Assembly: GCA_016708875.1 (NCBI GenBank)
Contig: JADJFA010000015.1
Span: 62,001 to 126,000 of the forward strand
Direction of reading: 5' to 3'
DNA: 64,000 nt
DNA from: Lewinellaceae bacterium
GTDB taxonomy: Bacteria > Bacteroidota > Bacteroidia > Chitinophagales > Saprospiraceae
The translations under genes were made by a program, and so were the position numbers. A model generated the notes under the pieces. It saw nothing but the letters and a program-made list of their open reading frames with translations, was not told where the DNA came from and ran no database searches. Positions 38,920-47,686 of this stretch are shown piece by piece. Within the stretch, counting starts at the first letter, position 1. Every line of letters begins with the position of its first letter.

Positions 38920-40477
38920 CAAACTTCCCCTCGTACACCCGCCCCGACGGTTCAGTAGCCATAACGAGGTACAGGCCACTCGGCAGTGAAGAAACATCCA
39001 TCCCGCCCGAGGATGGGTTCAAGATAGTTTGGTGGCTGATGGCTCGGCCCAGCAGGTCGGAGATGCGGACACTGAGCACAGGTTCTTCAGAGGCTGTTTT
39101 TAGAAATACGAACTGATGGGCGGGATTGGGATAGATTTCCAGTTTACCCGCCATAGTTTCAACGAAGGCGGGTGCTGGGGCATCTTTCGTGCCTACAGAC
39201 TCAGGGGAGAGTTTTACGACCCAGAAGTCGGCACTGCCGTGGTTGCCGGAAACATCCCCGTCGTTCGACCACGCAAAGCCCCCCAGGATGTAGCCTTGGT
39301 CGCTCGTTTGTTGGATAGAAAAACAGCCCTCTCCCTGTGTGCCGCCGAGTTGTTTTTTCCAGATCAGATCTCCCGATGGGTTCAATTTCAAGACCCAGAT
39401 GATCTGGATGCCGTCGTTCCAGCCAACGTCCCCATCGGTGGACTTTGATTCGCCCACCACCACGAAATTGCCGTCGCTGGCTTGGATGATGTTCCTGGCA
39501 TGATCAGGACCAGTGCCTCCATATGCTTTTTGCCATAGCAGATCGCCCGTTTTGCTCAGTTTGACGATCCAATAGTCAGATGCGCCATGGTGGCCCGTTA
39601 CGTCTCCAGTATTGGTTGAGCCCTCATATCCAGCCACGACAAAGCCGTCGGACGTTTCCAGCACATCACTCGCCACGTCTAGACCGATCCCGCCCAGGGC
39701 GTTCTGCCATTCGATCCCTCCCGAAATGTCCAGTTTCACTACCCAGAAGTCAACATTTCCGTTGTTGCCAGAAACGTCTCCATCATTTGACAGAGTTTCG
39801 CCGACCACGATATACCCACCGTCTGATGTCAGTTTGATGGATAGCGCGCGCTCATCGCTGTTTCCCCCCAAGCACTTCTGCCACTTGATCGTGCCAGTAC
39901 TGCTCAACTTCAGCACCCAAAAATCGGTATAGGCGTGCTTACCCAATACATCGCCATCGTCAGAGTTGGTACTACCAGCGACGATGTACCCGCCATCCGG
40001 GGTAATTTCGACCCAATTGGCCTCGTCGAAAAGGCTGCCGCCCAAAACCCGCTGCCATTCGAGGGCTCCTAAACTATCCAATTTCAGGATCCAGGCGTCT
40101 TGATCGCCATGATTTCCAATGACGTCCCCATCATTGGAATAAGTAACGCCAGCTATAATATAGCCGCCATCATCGGTTTGGCGAAAAGAATTAGGTGAGT
40201 CCCAATCTCCGCCCCCCAAATTTTTTTCCCATTGAATGACACCGAAGTTGTCCATCTTGACCATCCAAATATCCATTAACCCGTTGTTGTTGGACACGTC
40301 GCCATCCAGAGATAGGGTATGACCGATTACAACATAGCCACCATCATTCGTGTGCAAGATGTCATTGCTCCTGTCATATTCGCTGCCACCAAGGCATTTT
40401 TGCCACGCAATACTGGGCTGGGAGAAAAGCAGCATTTGCATGGTGCTAAAAATGAAAATGAAAATAGCGTTTTTCAT
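38912..40477 (-). CDS. Secreted kelch-like repeat protein with T9SS sorting region
   Basis: This is a 521-residue secreted protein: signal peptide (MKNAIFIFIFSTMQMLLFSQ), then about seven repeats of about 53 residues with the pattern GG-x-x-DGGY-x-x-x-G-x-T-x-S-x-DGDV...D-x-WVVKL...W-x-K-x-LGG, presumably propeller blades. A T9SS-like C-terminus follows (LEIYPNPAHQFVFLKT to GLYLVMATEPSG). It ends at FAK, where the stop codon TAG is part of a duplicated trxA 3' end. The gene sits as a single cargo between two copies of that duplication, which suggests insertion next to trxA. The binding partner is unknown. Confidence 0.8.
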   Translation of the reverse strand: MKNAIFIFIFSTMQMLLFSQPSIAWQKCLGGSEYDRSNDILHTNDGGYVVIGHTLSLDGDVSNNNGLMDIWMVKMDNFGVIQWEKNLGGGDWDSPNSFRQTDDGGYIIAGVTYSNDGDVIGNHGDQDAWILKLDSLGALEWQRVLGGSLFDEANWVEITPDGGYIVAGSTNSDDGDVLGKHAYTDFWVLKLSSTGTIKWQKCLGGNSDERALSIKLTSDGGYIVVGETLSNDGDVSGNNGNVDFWVVKLDISGGIEWQNALGGIGLDVASDVLETSDGFVVAGYEGSTNTGDVTGHHGASDYWIVKLSKTGDLLWQKAYGGTGPDHARNIIQASDGNFVVVGESKSTDGDVGWNDGIQIIWVLKLNPSGDLIWKKQLGGTQGEGCFSIQQTSDQGYILGGFAWSNDGDVSGNHGSADFWVVKLSPESVGTKDAPAPAFVETMAGKLEIYPNPAHQFVFLKTASEEPVLSVRISDLLGRAISHQTILNPSSGGMDVSSLPSGLYLVMATEPSGRVYEGKFAK

Positions 40478-40547
40478 ACATGTTGAGTTTCAGGTTGAAG
40501 GTGCTACACCCATTGGAAGATTTACAGACAAGAAGAGCCGTTTTAAC

Positions 40548-40684
40548 GCCACACCCCAAAACAAAACCCTCCCCATCTGCGAACAGAAAGAGAGGGTTTT
40601 TCAATGTAATTAAGGCTACTGACTTAGATATGCGCCTCAATTTTGTCTTGCAAGAATTTTTTGGTCTGTGCGCCTACTACTTTG
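40548..40684 (-). repeat. trxA 3' end plus terminator (original copy)
   Basis: This is the source copy of the direct repeat at 38786-38919. It comprises the last trxA codons, the stop at 40624-40626 and the hairpin. Confidence 0.9.
40563..40601. terminator. trxA terminator
   Basis: AAAACCCTC and GAGGGTTTT arms; the central part is less well paired than the copy at 38799. Confidence 0.7.
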
Positions 40685-40940
40685 TCCACCAGTTCGCCAT
40701 TTTTGAAAAACAGGAAGGTAGGAATGCCGCGCACGTTGTGTGTGGAGGGACTTCCGGGTTGTCGTCCACGTTGAGTTTGCCGACCACTGCTTTGCCCGCG
40801 TATTCTTGAGAAAGTTCTTCTATAACCGGGGTCATCATGCGGCAAGGGCCGCACCATTCTGCCCAGAGGTCAATCACGGTGAGTTTATCGCTGTCGAGCA
40901 CGTCAGTTTTGAAGCTCGCGTCTGTGAATTCTTGTGCCAT
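40624..40940 (-). CDS. trxA: Thioredoxin, apparent frameshift
   Basis: This is the cytosolic thiol-disulfide oxidoreductase. The active site WAEWCGPCRMM is intact, and the C-terminal half (GIPTFLFFKNGELVDKVVGAQ) carries the cis-proline loop. The two halves are in different frames: the first reads NVDDNPEVPPHTTC and the second reads THNVRGIPTF. One missing base near 40745-40755 explains it, and the rest is fully conserved, so error is likelier than decay. ATG 40940 begins MAQEFTDASFK, the usual start. The 3' end is duplicated downstream (38786). Confidence 0.9.
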
Positions 40941-41072
40941 TTTTAAAATACTATTTTGTTGTGCAAATTTGAAATTCGGTGTTGTAACGCCGATTGGTAA
41001 AATTGGTTGCAAAGATACGGTGCAGGGGAGAGGCTAACGCAGATTTTGTCTTGAAAATGTCCGGGAGGGAAC

Positions 41073-41105
41073 ATCCGTCCTACGGTTCAAAGCCGTAGGA
41101 CGGAT
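41073..41105. repeat. 33-bp palindrome between trxA and rhomboid gene
   Basis: ATCCGTCCTACGG arms around seven central bases. It has the same length and half-site as the element at 35271. Confidence 0.85.
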
Positions 41106-41126
41106 TTGCTTGATAAGTTTATATCT

Positions 41127-41765
41127 CTAAAAACTGGAAAACCATTCTTGCAGCTGCCCAATGAACATAGGCACCAGCGCAGGCTCAAAAAGAATGGGGA
41201 AGAAAAAACCAAAAATCGCTCCGTAATAGTGCGCTGTGTGGTCAATGTTGTCGCGTCCCTTTTTCGCTTCGTAGGCGCTGAACCAAAGGTACAATACGCC
41301 AAAAATGAAGCCCGGGATACCTATGGGTATAAAAAACAGGTAGATTTTGCTGGTCGGGTAAATCAAAATGGAGGCAAACAACACGGCTGCCACCGCCCCC
41401 GACGCCCCAATACTGGCAAAACCTGGCGACTCGCGGTACTTGAAAAAGGTTGCGGACGATGCCGCTACAATGGCAATCAGGTAAAACAACAAATAAATGA
41501 TGCGACCGAAATCTTCAAAAACAACGGTGAACCATTCCTCCACATACCGGCCAAAAAAGTAGAGGGTAATCATGTTGAATGCCAGGTGCATCACATCGCC
41601 ATGCAGGAACCCGCTGGTAAGCCAACGGTAGTATTCGCCGTTTTTTACCTCCTCATGCGGCCAATGCTTCAATTTGTAGGTCCAATACGGATTATTGAAG
41701 GCCATGAGCGAAATCAGGCAGGTAAATCCGATTATGATGTAGTTGATTTCTATGATACTATTCAT
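41127..41765 (-). CDS. Rhomboid family intramembrane serine protease
   Basis: This is a six-helix membrane protease. The catalytic Ser is in GASGAVAAVLFA and the catalytic His in DHTAHYYGAIFG. The loop-1 region with HLAFNM (usually HxxxNM) and the early WLTSGFLHGDVMH support the family. Substrates are unknown. It overlaps the end of rlmH by 8 bases, so the two genes are translationally coupled. Confidence 0.9.
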   Translation of the reverse strand: MNSIIEINYIIIGFTCLISLMAFNNPYWTYKLKHWPHEEVKNGEYYRWLTSGFLHGDVMHLAFNMITLYFFGRYVEEWFTVVFEDFGRIIYLLFYLIAIVAASSATFFKYRESPGFASIGASGAVAAVLFASILIYPTSKIYLFFIPIGIPGFIFGVLYLWFSAYEAKKGRDNIDHTAHYYGAIFGFFFPILFEPALVPMFIGQLQEWFSSF

Positions 41766-42228
41766 TATGATAAGGTTCGTTGCGCAGTATGGTCATAGCG
41801 CGGTAGAGTTGTTCGAGACAAAAAAGCCGCACCATTTGGTGGCTGAATGTGAGTTTGGAAAGTGCGAGCGATTCATTGGATCGGGCGTAAACATCGGGCG
41901 AAAAACCGAAAGCTCCGCCAATGAGGAACACCATTTTTCTCCGCGAATCACCCAATCGCCGCTCAAGCCAGCGCGAGAGTTCCATTGAAGTGAATTCCTG
42001 GCCGTTTTCATCGAGCAACACGAGCCAATCATCCGGGGCGATTTTGGAAAGGATCAGTTTCCCCTCCTCCTTTTTAATCAATTGACCGTCAATAGTTTTG
42101 ACTTTTACATCAGGCCAAACATGGAGGCTAAAGGGCAGATAATTTTTCAACCTTTTTTCAAAAATTTCGATGCCCGCTTCCAGGTATTTCTCGTTTGTCT
42201 TGCCGATGACCCAAAGTTCAATTTTCAT
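41758..42228 (-). CDS. rlmH: 23S rRNA (pseudouridine1915-N3)-methyltransferase RlmH
   Basis: It methylates pseudouridine 1915 in helix 69 of 23S rRNA using AdoMet. This is a SPOUT-fold protein of 156 residues: MKIELWVIGKTNEKYLEAGI at the start, WLVLLDENGQEFTSMELSRWL in the middle, and the conserved end FLIGGAFGFSPDVYARSN...FSHQMVRLFCLEQLYRAM. ATG 42228 begins the family's first strand; the longer frame to 42315 runs into the ATTGGTGATTGG repeat. It overlaps the rhomboid gene by 8 bases. Confidence 0.93.
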   Translation of the reverse strand: MKIELWVIGKTNEKYLEAGIEIFEKRLKNYLPFSLHVWPDVKVKTIDGQLIKKEEGKLILSKIAPDDWLVLLDENGQEFTSMELSRWLERRLGDSRRKMVFLIGGAFGFSPDVYARSNESLALSKLTFSHQMVRLFCLEQLYRAMTILRNEPYHNE

Positions 42229-42231
42229 ATT

Positions 42232-42320
42232 TTGGTGATTGGTAAATTGGTGATTAGTGATTGGTATAGTAGTGATTGGGTGGGCCAATAAACCAGTCAC
42301 CAATATACCAATCACTACTA
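42232..42320. repeat. ATTGGTGATTGG-type repeat block upstream of rlmH
   Basis: GGTGATTGGTAAATTGGTGATT (42233) and mirrored ACCAATATACCAATCACTAC (about 42298) flank the gap between rlmH and the AhpD-like gene. Confidence 0.8.
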
Positions 42321-42908
42321 TATGTGTTTTCCTCCCGTCCAGCCATGCCCTGCAAGGAATTGCTGGCCACTTTCTTGAGCGGGTGTTTCAAGGGATGTCC
42401 CCATGCTGTCGTTCCATCGGTTGAGAAAGCCAAAAAGGGCAATTACGCCCAGGATTTCAACAATTTCACCCTCATCCCAGTATCGGCGGAGATTTTCGGA
42501 AATGGCATCGTCCACGCTGTTAGGTATCGCAGAAGCTGCTACCGCGAAATCGAGCGCGGCGCGTTCGGCGTCAGAAAAAGCAGGGTGGCTGCGATAATCC
42601 CAAATGTGTTGGAGTTGTTCATCAGAGGCCTCGTATCGCTCGGCAGCTCGGATGGTGTGGGCCTGGCAATACTGACAACCCGCCGTCAGGGAAGATAGGT
42701 AACCGATGAGTCGCTTAAAATCGCTCGTAACGCGGCCATTGTTTTGCATAACAGCCATGTTCAAACCTATAAAGGCTTTGGCAATGGCAGGTCGGCGCTG
42801 CATGGTTAGCACCGAATTTGGGCAAAACCCCAAGGTTTCGTTGAAAAACTTGGCCAATTCGGCTACTTCTGAGTCGTGGTCAGGTGGGAGTGGAGGGACG
42901 AGTGGCAT
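42318..42908 (-). CDS. Carboxymuconolactone-decarboxylase / AhpD-like peroxidase-related protein
   Basis: This is an all-helical AhpD-like protein of 196 residues with the redox CxxC motif followed by His (CQYCQAHT), as in the CMD family. Other blocks are SDAERAALDFAVAAS and YWDEGEIVEILGVIALFGFLNRWND. It probably acts in peroxide or thiol redox balance. Its last codons lie at the edge of the ATTGGTGATTGG block. Confidence 0.85.
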   Translation of the reverse strand: MPLVPPLPPDHDSEVAELAKFFNETLGFCPNSVLTMQRRPAIAKAFIGLNMAVMQNNGRVTSDFKRLIGYLSSLTAGCQYCQAHTIRAAERYEASDEQLQHIWDYRSHPAFSDAERAALDFAVAASAIPNSVDDAISENLRRYWDEGEIVEILGVIALFGFLNRWNDSMGTSLETPAQESGQQFLAGHGWTGGKHI

Positions 42909-42932
42909 GGGTAATTTGATATTGGATATTTA

Positions 42933-43000
42933 GATATTTGGATATTGGGATACCTCGGAGGTTTTCAAAAACCTCCGAGGTATCCCAATATCCAAATATC
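42933..43000. terminator. Exceptionally long palindrome, 33-bp perfect arms
   Basis: Arms run 42933-42965 and 42968-43000 around two bases. The core is ACCTCGGAGGTTTT, and the outer arm GATATTTGGATATTGGGAT is peculiar to this site. It sits 6 bases after the stop of the 43007 gene and would act as its terminator. Confidence 0.9.
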
Positions 43001-43006
43001 CCAAAC

Positions 43007-44199
43007 TTACTCTGTCATATACTTTTGCATTAATGTCTCCACATTCTTGGTTCTTTTTCCTCCTTCAGCCGCAACCAAATCTGCCATTTCCTTGACCGAT
43101 TTTCCGAGTTCAGTGCCAGCATATTGCTGCTGGACGTATGCCCAGACCTTTTTGAAATCTTCCGAAACGGGTTCTGTCTCCCCGGGAAAAACGGGGGTAT
43201 TGTCTGCTCCACAAATCAGCATGAAAAGTAAGGCATCTTGCGAATGTTTGGTTTCTTCAATGCGGACGAAGTACGGATTGGCTTTATTGAATTTTTCCCA
43301 CCATGCCGCGCGGTCGGCTACTTGCTCCAATGGAATGATAATGCCACCATCGCTCCACATTTGATTTTTCTGTTCAGCGATAATTTGTTCGAGGTAGTTT
43401 TTCATGGGAGGCGTCACCTTCGTAGCGAAAGCTGCACCGAATTTCGCCCAATCCACTACCGGAAAAACCATGCCTTCCCCAACTTCCAAACGGAAACCGT
43501 TTTCTGCTATTTGTTTGGTGATAGGATATTTCTGCATATCAAACTTCTCTTCATGAATGGCCATGTAATCGCTATCCTGCCATTTGTTCTTCTCTGTCAG
43601 CTCGTAGAAATTTCCCTCCACTTCCATTCGAAACAGGAAGCGTTCGAGTAAAATGAACGCTGCGTCGGCCAGGGTTCCTTGCGCATTGCCGAGGTTCTGG
43701 GAAACATAGTCCCAAGCTTTTTTTCCGCTGTCCAATTTCTTGACATTCAGTGTTTTAAGGAAGGTAGAAAACTGTACCAATCTGCCTAAATCCGGGCTGG
43801 TGGCACGTGGCCCAGCGTATACGGGCACCAATGCCGCACTGAAAGCCCAGCCATTGTGCTGCTCCGGGGTAGTGCTGCTTACTTTGAAATAAGGCTCGTT
43901 GTAAGGTATGCCGCGGGCGTTACTTCTTCTTTATTCGACGATACTTCGCCAAGTCCTTCCACAAAATCCCCTTCCGCAAATTGCGTGACGACCTTGCCGT
44001 TTTTGTCTGGCTGATCGCGGAGATTGAGTTTGTCCACCGACACGGCATAGAGATAAACCTCCGGCTTGGGTGAGGGTGGGGGAGTGGGCTGGGTGGTTTC
44101 TGATGGATTGGAGATGGTCTGTTTGGGATCGTTTTTGCAAGCAAACAGTATTGTTATAGCTGCTAATACAGAGATTGAAAAAACTATAATTGGTTTCAT
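43007..44199 (-). CDS. Lipoprotein with SH3-like domain, unknown C-terminal part, apparent frameshift
   Basis: This is a lipoprotein (lipobox ITILFAC at the N-terminus, Cys about 20) with a proline-rich linker. A bacterial SH3-like segment follows (VSVDKLNLRDQPDKNGKVVTQ), then a large domain of unknown function ending RTKNVETLMQKYMTE. The first 106 codons end at 43879 in another frame. One extra C in the run at 43915-43917 (minus strand) joins both parts into TPRGIPYNEPYFKV, with no stop to 43007. The combined protein of about 398 residues is probably anchored in the inner leaflet of the outer membrane. It is downstream of nuoN and separated from it by a palindrome. Confidence 0.7.
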
Positions 44200-44230
44200 A
44201 TACTTGAAAATGAATGGTTTATGAATGAGG

Positions 44231-44264
44231 AGACCTCGTAGGTTTTTAAAAACCTACGAGGTCT
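44231..44264. repeat. Perfect 34-bp palindrome downstream of nuoN
   Basis: AGACCTCGTAGGTTTTT arms without spacer. It belongs to the same core type as 28719 and 42933 (ACCTCG-GGTTT). It probably ends the nuo transcript. Confidence 0.85.
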
Positions 44265-44293
44265 GATGGGCCAATCAAGTGGTAGTTTCGCAA

Positions 44294-45679
44294 CTAAATC
44301 AACCCATAAACACTTCCCGGGGCCAGCGTAAGCAGCGCGATGAGTAAAAGACCCAGCATTACCGCCCACCGGACGCCCATTGGCAAAACCACTTCTCCTG
44401 CACTTTCCTCCCTGGAGAAGTACATGGCAATGATGATTTTGAAGTAGTAATAAATTGAAATTGCCGAATTAATCACGGCCAGCACGATGAGCCAGGGGTA
44501 TTTGGCGAACGCCGCCGTGAACAAGAAGTATTTGCCAAAAAAGCCCGCCAAGGGTGGGATGCCTGCCAGCGAAAGCATTGAAAGTGCAAGGACGGCCGCC
44601 AGCAGAGGCTGTTTTTTGCTCAATCCATTGAATGCCGCAAAAGTGCCATCGCCACTTGGTTCTGCTACAGCGATGTAGACACCAAAGGCGCAAATCGTTG
44701 CCAGTGAATATGTTAGGGAATAAAACAACAGCGCCTGATCAGCACCTGTCGAACCTATGGCCAGTACAGCCAACAATAAATAGCCCGCATGAGAAATACT
44801 GGAATAAGCCATCATGCGCTTGAAATCCTTTTGGAAAAGAGCCGTGGTGTTGGCAAGGGTCATTGTCAGTGCGGCTATCATGGCTATCGGTAAACTCCAA
44901 AAAGCCTCTGCGCCGGGGAAGGCGATGGCAAACAAGCGATAAAATGCTGCGAAGCCAGCCGTTTTTACCACCGTGGCCATGAACGCTGTGATCAAATTAG
45001 GGCTACCCTGATAAACATCCGGCGCCCAAAAATGGAAAGGCACGGCGGAGACTTTGAAGCTCAAACCCACGATCATAAGCAAAATACCAACTTTGAGCAT
45101 TCCGGACATTTGGTCGCCATTTCCTATAGCGCGGCTGATAGAAGCAAGGTCGAAACTGGCCGTTGCGCCGTACACCAGGGTCATACCAAACAGTAAAATA
45201 CCCGTGGCAAATGCCCCCATGAGGAAGTATTTCAGGGCGGCTTCATTGCCCGCTGGGTCATCGCGGCGGCTACCAGCAAGCACATATAGTGGGATGCTGA
45301 GGATTTCAATCCCCAAAAACAACATGGTCATGTTGGTGAAAGAGAACATCACGAGTGCTCCGCACAGGCTGAACAAGATAAGCCCATAATGATCGCCCAG
45401 CGTAGCATTCAGGTTGCGGAATCCCCAACCGGAAAGCCCGATAATGAGCGCGGTGGCAAGAATAGCCACGCCCGAAAATGCATGGGCAAAGGGCATGAAC
45501 CGGAACATGGATGCGTATTCATTGCCCCAGCCAAAGCCAGGTCCAAGGAGGTCATAGCCAGTTGCGCCAAGCGCCAATAAAGTGCCGAGCAAAGCGAGCG
45601 GTTGCAACCATTTGCGATTTGTCAGCCCGACAAATAAAACGACAATCGCCGTTATGAAGAGTATAAGTAGTGCGGTCAT
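44294..45679 (-). CDS. nuoN: NADH-quinone oxidoreductase subunit N
   Basis: This is an antiporter-like membrane subunit of complex I and the last gene of the nuo operon. It has 461 residues and about 14 hydrophobic helices. Conserved Lys/Glu helices are seen in FLGIEILSIPLYVLAG and KVSAVPFHFWAPDVYQGSP, and DFKRMMAYSSISHAGYL marks the shared NuoL/M/N region. Upstream neighbours are the S4 protein and nuoM. Confidence 0.95.
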   Translation of the reverse strand: MTALLILFITAIVVLFVGLTNRKWLQPLALLGTLLALGATGYDLLGPGFGWGNEYASMFRFMPFAHAFSGVAILATALIIGLSGWGFRNLNATLGDHYGLILFSLCGALVMFSFTNMTMLFLGIEILSIPLYVLAGSRRDDPAGNEAALKYFLMGAFATGILLFGMTLVYGATASFDLASISRAIGNGDQMSGMLKVGILLMIVGLSFKVSAVPFHFWAPDVYQGSPNLITAFMATVVKTAGFAAFYRLFAIAFPGAEAFWSLPIAMIAALTMTLANTTALFQKDFKRMMAYSSISHAGYLLLAVLAIGSTGADQALLFYSLTYSLATICAFGVYIAVAEPSGDGTFAAFNGLSKKQPLLAAVLALSMLSLAGIPPLAGFFGKYFLFTAAFAKYPWLIVLAVINSAISIYYYFKIIIAMYFSREESAGEVVLPMGVRWAVMLGLLLIALLTLAPGSVYGLI

Positions 45680-45686
45680 GAGTGCT

Positions 45687-45757
45687 GGTGATTGGTCTTA
45701 TCTTGGTGATTGGTGTGATTTGGGTTTGAGTATTGGTGATTGCCTGCCTGCCGTCGA
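45687..45757. repeat. ATTGGTGATTGG-type repeat fused to the S4 gene 3' end
   Basis: GGTGATTGGTCTTATCTTGG and TATTGGTGATTG units. The part from 45698 to about 45757 is read as the C-terminal tail of the S4 protein. Confidence 0.7.
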
Positions 45758-45973
45758 GGCGGGGTGCAGCTGGATGGTTATCTTTTGCTTTTGAAATTCC
45801 ACCACGTCGCGGGGACGGAGTTTTTTGCGTTTTTGCGTTTCGATTTGGCCGTTGACTTTTACTTCGCCATCGGTGATTCGGATGTTTGCCTCGCCACCGG
45901 TTTCTACCAGGTTTAAGACTTTTAAGAGGTTGTTTAGGGGGATGTGGTCGTGGTCCTTCAATTGGAAATTCAT
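45698..45973 (-). CDS. S4-domain RNA-binding protein with repeat-derived tail
   Basis: This is a small RNA-binding protein of the YbcJ/YaaA type. The S4 fold runs from HIPLNNLLKVLNLVETGGEA to RKKLRPRDVVEFQKQKITI, about 70 residues. The remaining residues (ASTAGRQSPILKPKSHQSPR) come from the ATTGGTGATTGG repeat and have no family counterpart. Its position between nuoM and nuoN is unusual; it may be carried along rather than functionally linked. Confidence 0.75.
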   Translation of the reverse strand: MNFQLKDHDHIPLNNLLKVLNLVETGGEANIRITDGEVKVNGQIETQKRKKLRPRDVVEFQKQKITIQLHPASTAGRQSPILKPKSHQSPR

Positions 45974-45974
45974 A

Positions 45975-46172
45975 TCAAGCGTGGTTTTTAGGATTCATAT
46001 TTCGTTTCATTTGAAAGTAGAAAAAGATCATTGCGACCAAGAACACAAATACTGCCGTTGCAATCTGTACATACCAGTTGATACTCGGATAGAAAACAAA
46101 ACGCAAAGCACTGGCTATCAGCACGATAATCGTGAATTTCAGAGATTTAAGCGCAGCAATTTTCCACAACAT
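45975..46172 (-). CDS. Small two-helix membrane protein, unknown function
   Basis: This is a 65-residue protein with two membrane segments (FTIIVLIASALRFVFYP and IATAVFVFLVAMIFFYFQM) and a basic C-terminus. It ends one base from the S4 gene start and lies 21 bases after nuoM, so it is co-transcribed with both. No family recognised. Confidence 0.55.
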   Translation of the reverse strand: MLWKIAALKSLKFTIIVLIASALRFVFYPSINWYVQIATAVFVFLVAMIFFYFQMKRNMNPKNHA

Positions 46173-46193
46173 TGGATTCGAAATTATAAGGAT

Positions 46194-47636
46194 TTATAAC
46201 TGCACCGCCCTCAAAATCCGCTCCACGCTCTCCTCTGTCAACCCCAGCACCGACTGCGGGAAAAAGCCCAGCACAAGCACCAATCCTGCTATAATACCAA
46301 GAACCAAAAATTCCCGCGAATTCACGTCCTCAAAGTTGGCAGTTTCGGTTTTTGTCTCGCCAAAAACCACCAGACCATAAGCCCGCAACATATACACTGC
46401 GCCAAAAATGATGGTCAAACCCGCCAGTACGCCCAGCCAGAAATTGTAATTCCAGATACCGTTCAGCAGCAGGAATTCGCCCGGAAAACCATTTGTCAAT
46501 GGCACGGCCAATGAACCCAACACAATAATCATGAACAGCGCAGCAAACTTTGGCGCCGATTTGGCAATCCCCCCCATGTCAGCCAGGGAACGTGTGCCAA
46601 GGCGGCGTTCCAGCAAATCCACAATGAAAAACAGGCCCACCACATTGATACCGTGGTTGAGCATTTGAATAATACCGCCTTGTACTCCTGCCTTGTTCCA
46701 GGCCAAAATCCCGGCAGCGATCAGTCCAACGTGCGCAATAGAAGAATAAGCTACCAATCGTTTGATGTCCGATTGCTTCACGGCGATAATGCTTGCGTAA
46801 ATAATCCCAAATACCGCCAACGAAATAAAAATCGGATTTAAGATGTGCATGGCTTCAGGTGCAAGCGGGATCATCCAGCGTATCATCCCATAAGCCCCCA
46901 TTTTGAGCATGATGCCAGAAAGCAACATCGTACCTCCAGTGGGTGAAGTCACATAAGTATCTGGCTGCCAAGTATGTAGTGGGAAAACGGGCATTTTTAC
47001 TGCAAACGCGAGGAAGAAGCCGAGCAGGACCCAGTTGGCAGCGGCAGGGGACAGTTGCACGGCTACGAGGTCGGCCCAGGCAAAAGAATGATTACCAGGC
47101 GTTTGCAAGTACACCCATAAGAGTGCAACCAGCATGAACAACGAACCAACAAAAGTGTAAATGAAGAACTTCAACGTGACCCGAATGCGATCCTGCCCGC
47201 CCCAGATAGCGCAGATAAAGTAGATCGGGATGAGCGCCAGTTCGTAGAAAACGTAGAAAAGCAAGCCGTCCTGTGCAAGAAAAACGCCGTTCAATGCGCC
47301 CAGCATCAGCAGCAGCAGTCCGTAGTAGCGCGGCTCGTTGTCAAATCTGCGCCCCCAACTCGATACAATAATCAGTGGCGTGAGCAAATTGGTCAGCACC
47401 AGCATGATCAGCGTAATGCCGTCCATACCAAGGCTGAATGAGATGCCGGCTGAGGCCACCCAGGGCACAGAATATGTGCAGTTCATGCCCTGGCTATAAT
47501 CACAGCAAAGGCAATAGGCAGTTGCGGCGAGGTTGGCAAGCGCGGCAAACAGCGCGATAGACCGCGATCCGCCGGGCCGCAGGAGCAACAAAATCGCCGA
47601 GGCGATGAAGGGTATGAGTATGAAGATCAGTGACAT
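46194..47636 (-). CDS. nuoM: NADH-quinone oxidoreductase subunit M
   Basis: This is a proton-pumping antiporter-like subunit of complex I, 480 residues. Family features are YVFYELALIPIYFICAIWGG, the conserved FAVKMPVFPLHTWQPDTYV (with the catalytic Lys) and VKQSDIKRLVAYSSIAHVGL. It is intact and lies 50 bases from nuoL. Confidence 0.95.
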   Translation of the reverse strand: MSLIFILIPFIASAILLLLRPGGSRSIALFAALANLAATAYCLCCDYSQGMNCTYSVPWVASAGISFSLGMDGITLIMLVLTNLLTPLIIVSSWGRRFDNEPRYYGLLLLMLGALNGVFLAQDGLLFYVFYELALIPIYFICAIWGGQDRIRVTLKFFIYTFVGSLFMLVALLWVYLQTPGNHSFAWADLVAVQLSPAAANWVLLGFFLAFAVKMPVFPLHTWQPDTYVTSPTGGTMLLSGIMLKMGAYGMIRWMIPLAPEAMHILNPIFISLAVFGIIYASIIAVKQSDIKRLVAYSSIAHVGLIAAGILAWNKAGVQGGIIQMLNHGINVVGLFFIVDLLERRLGTRSLADMGGIAKSAPKFAALFMIIVLGSLAVPLTNGFPGEFLLLNGIWNYNFWLGVLAGLTIIFGAVYMLRAYGLVVFGETKTETANFEDVNSREFLVLGIIAGLVLVLGFFPQSVLGLTEESVERILRAVQL

Positions 47637-47686
47637 AGAAGTCGGTTAGTCGTGTTCGTGTAAAATTGAAGTAGGTTTTGTTTTTC

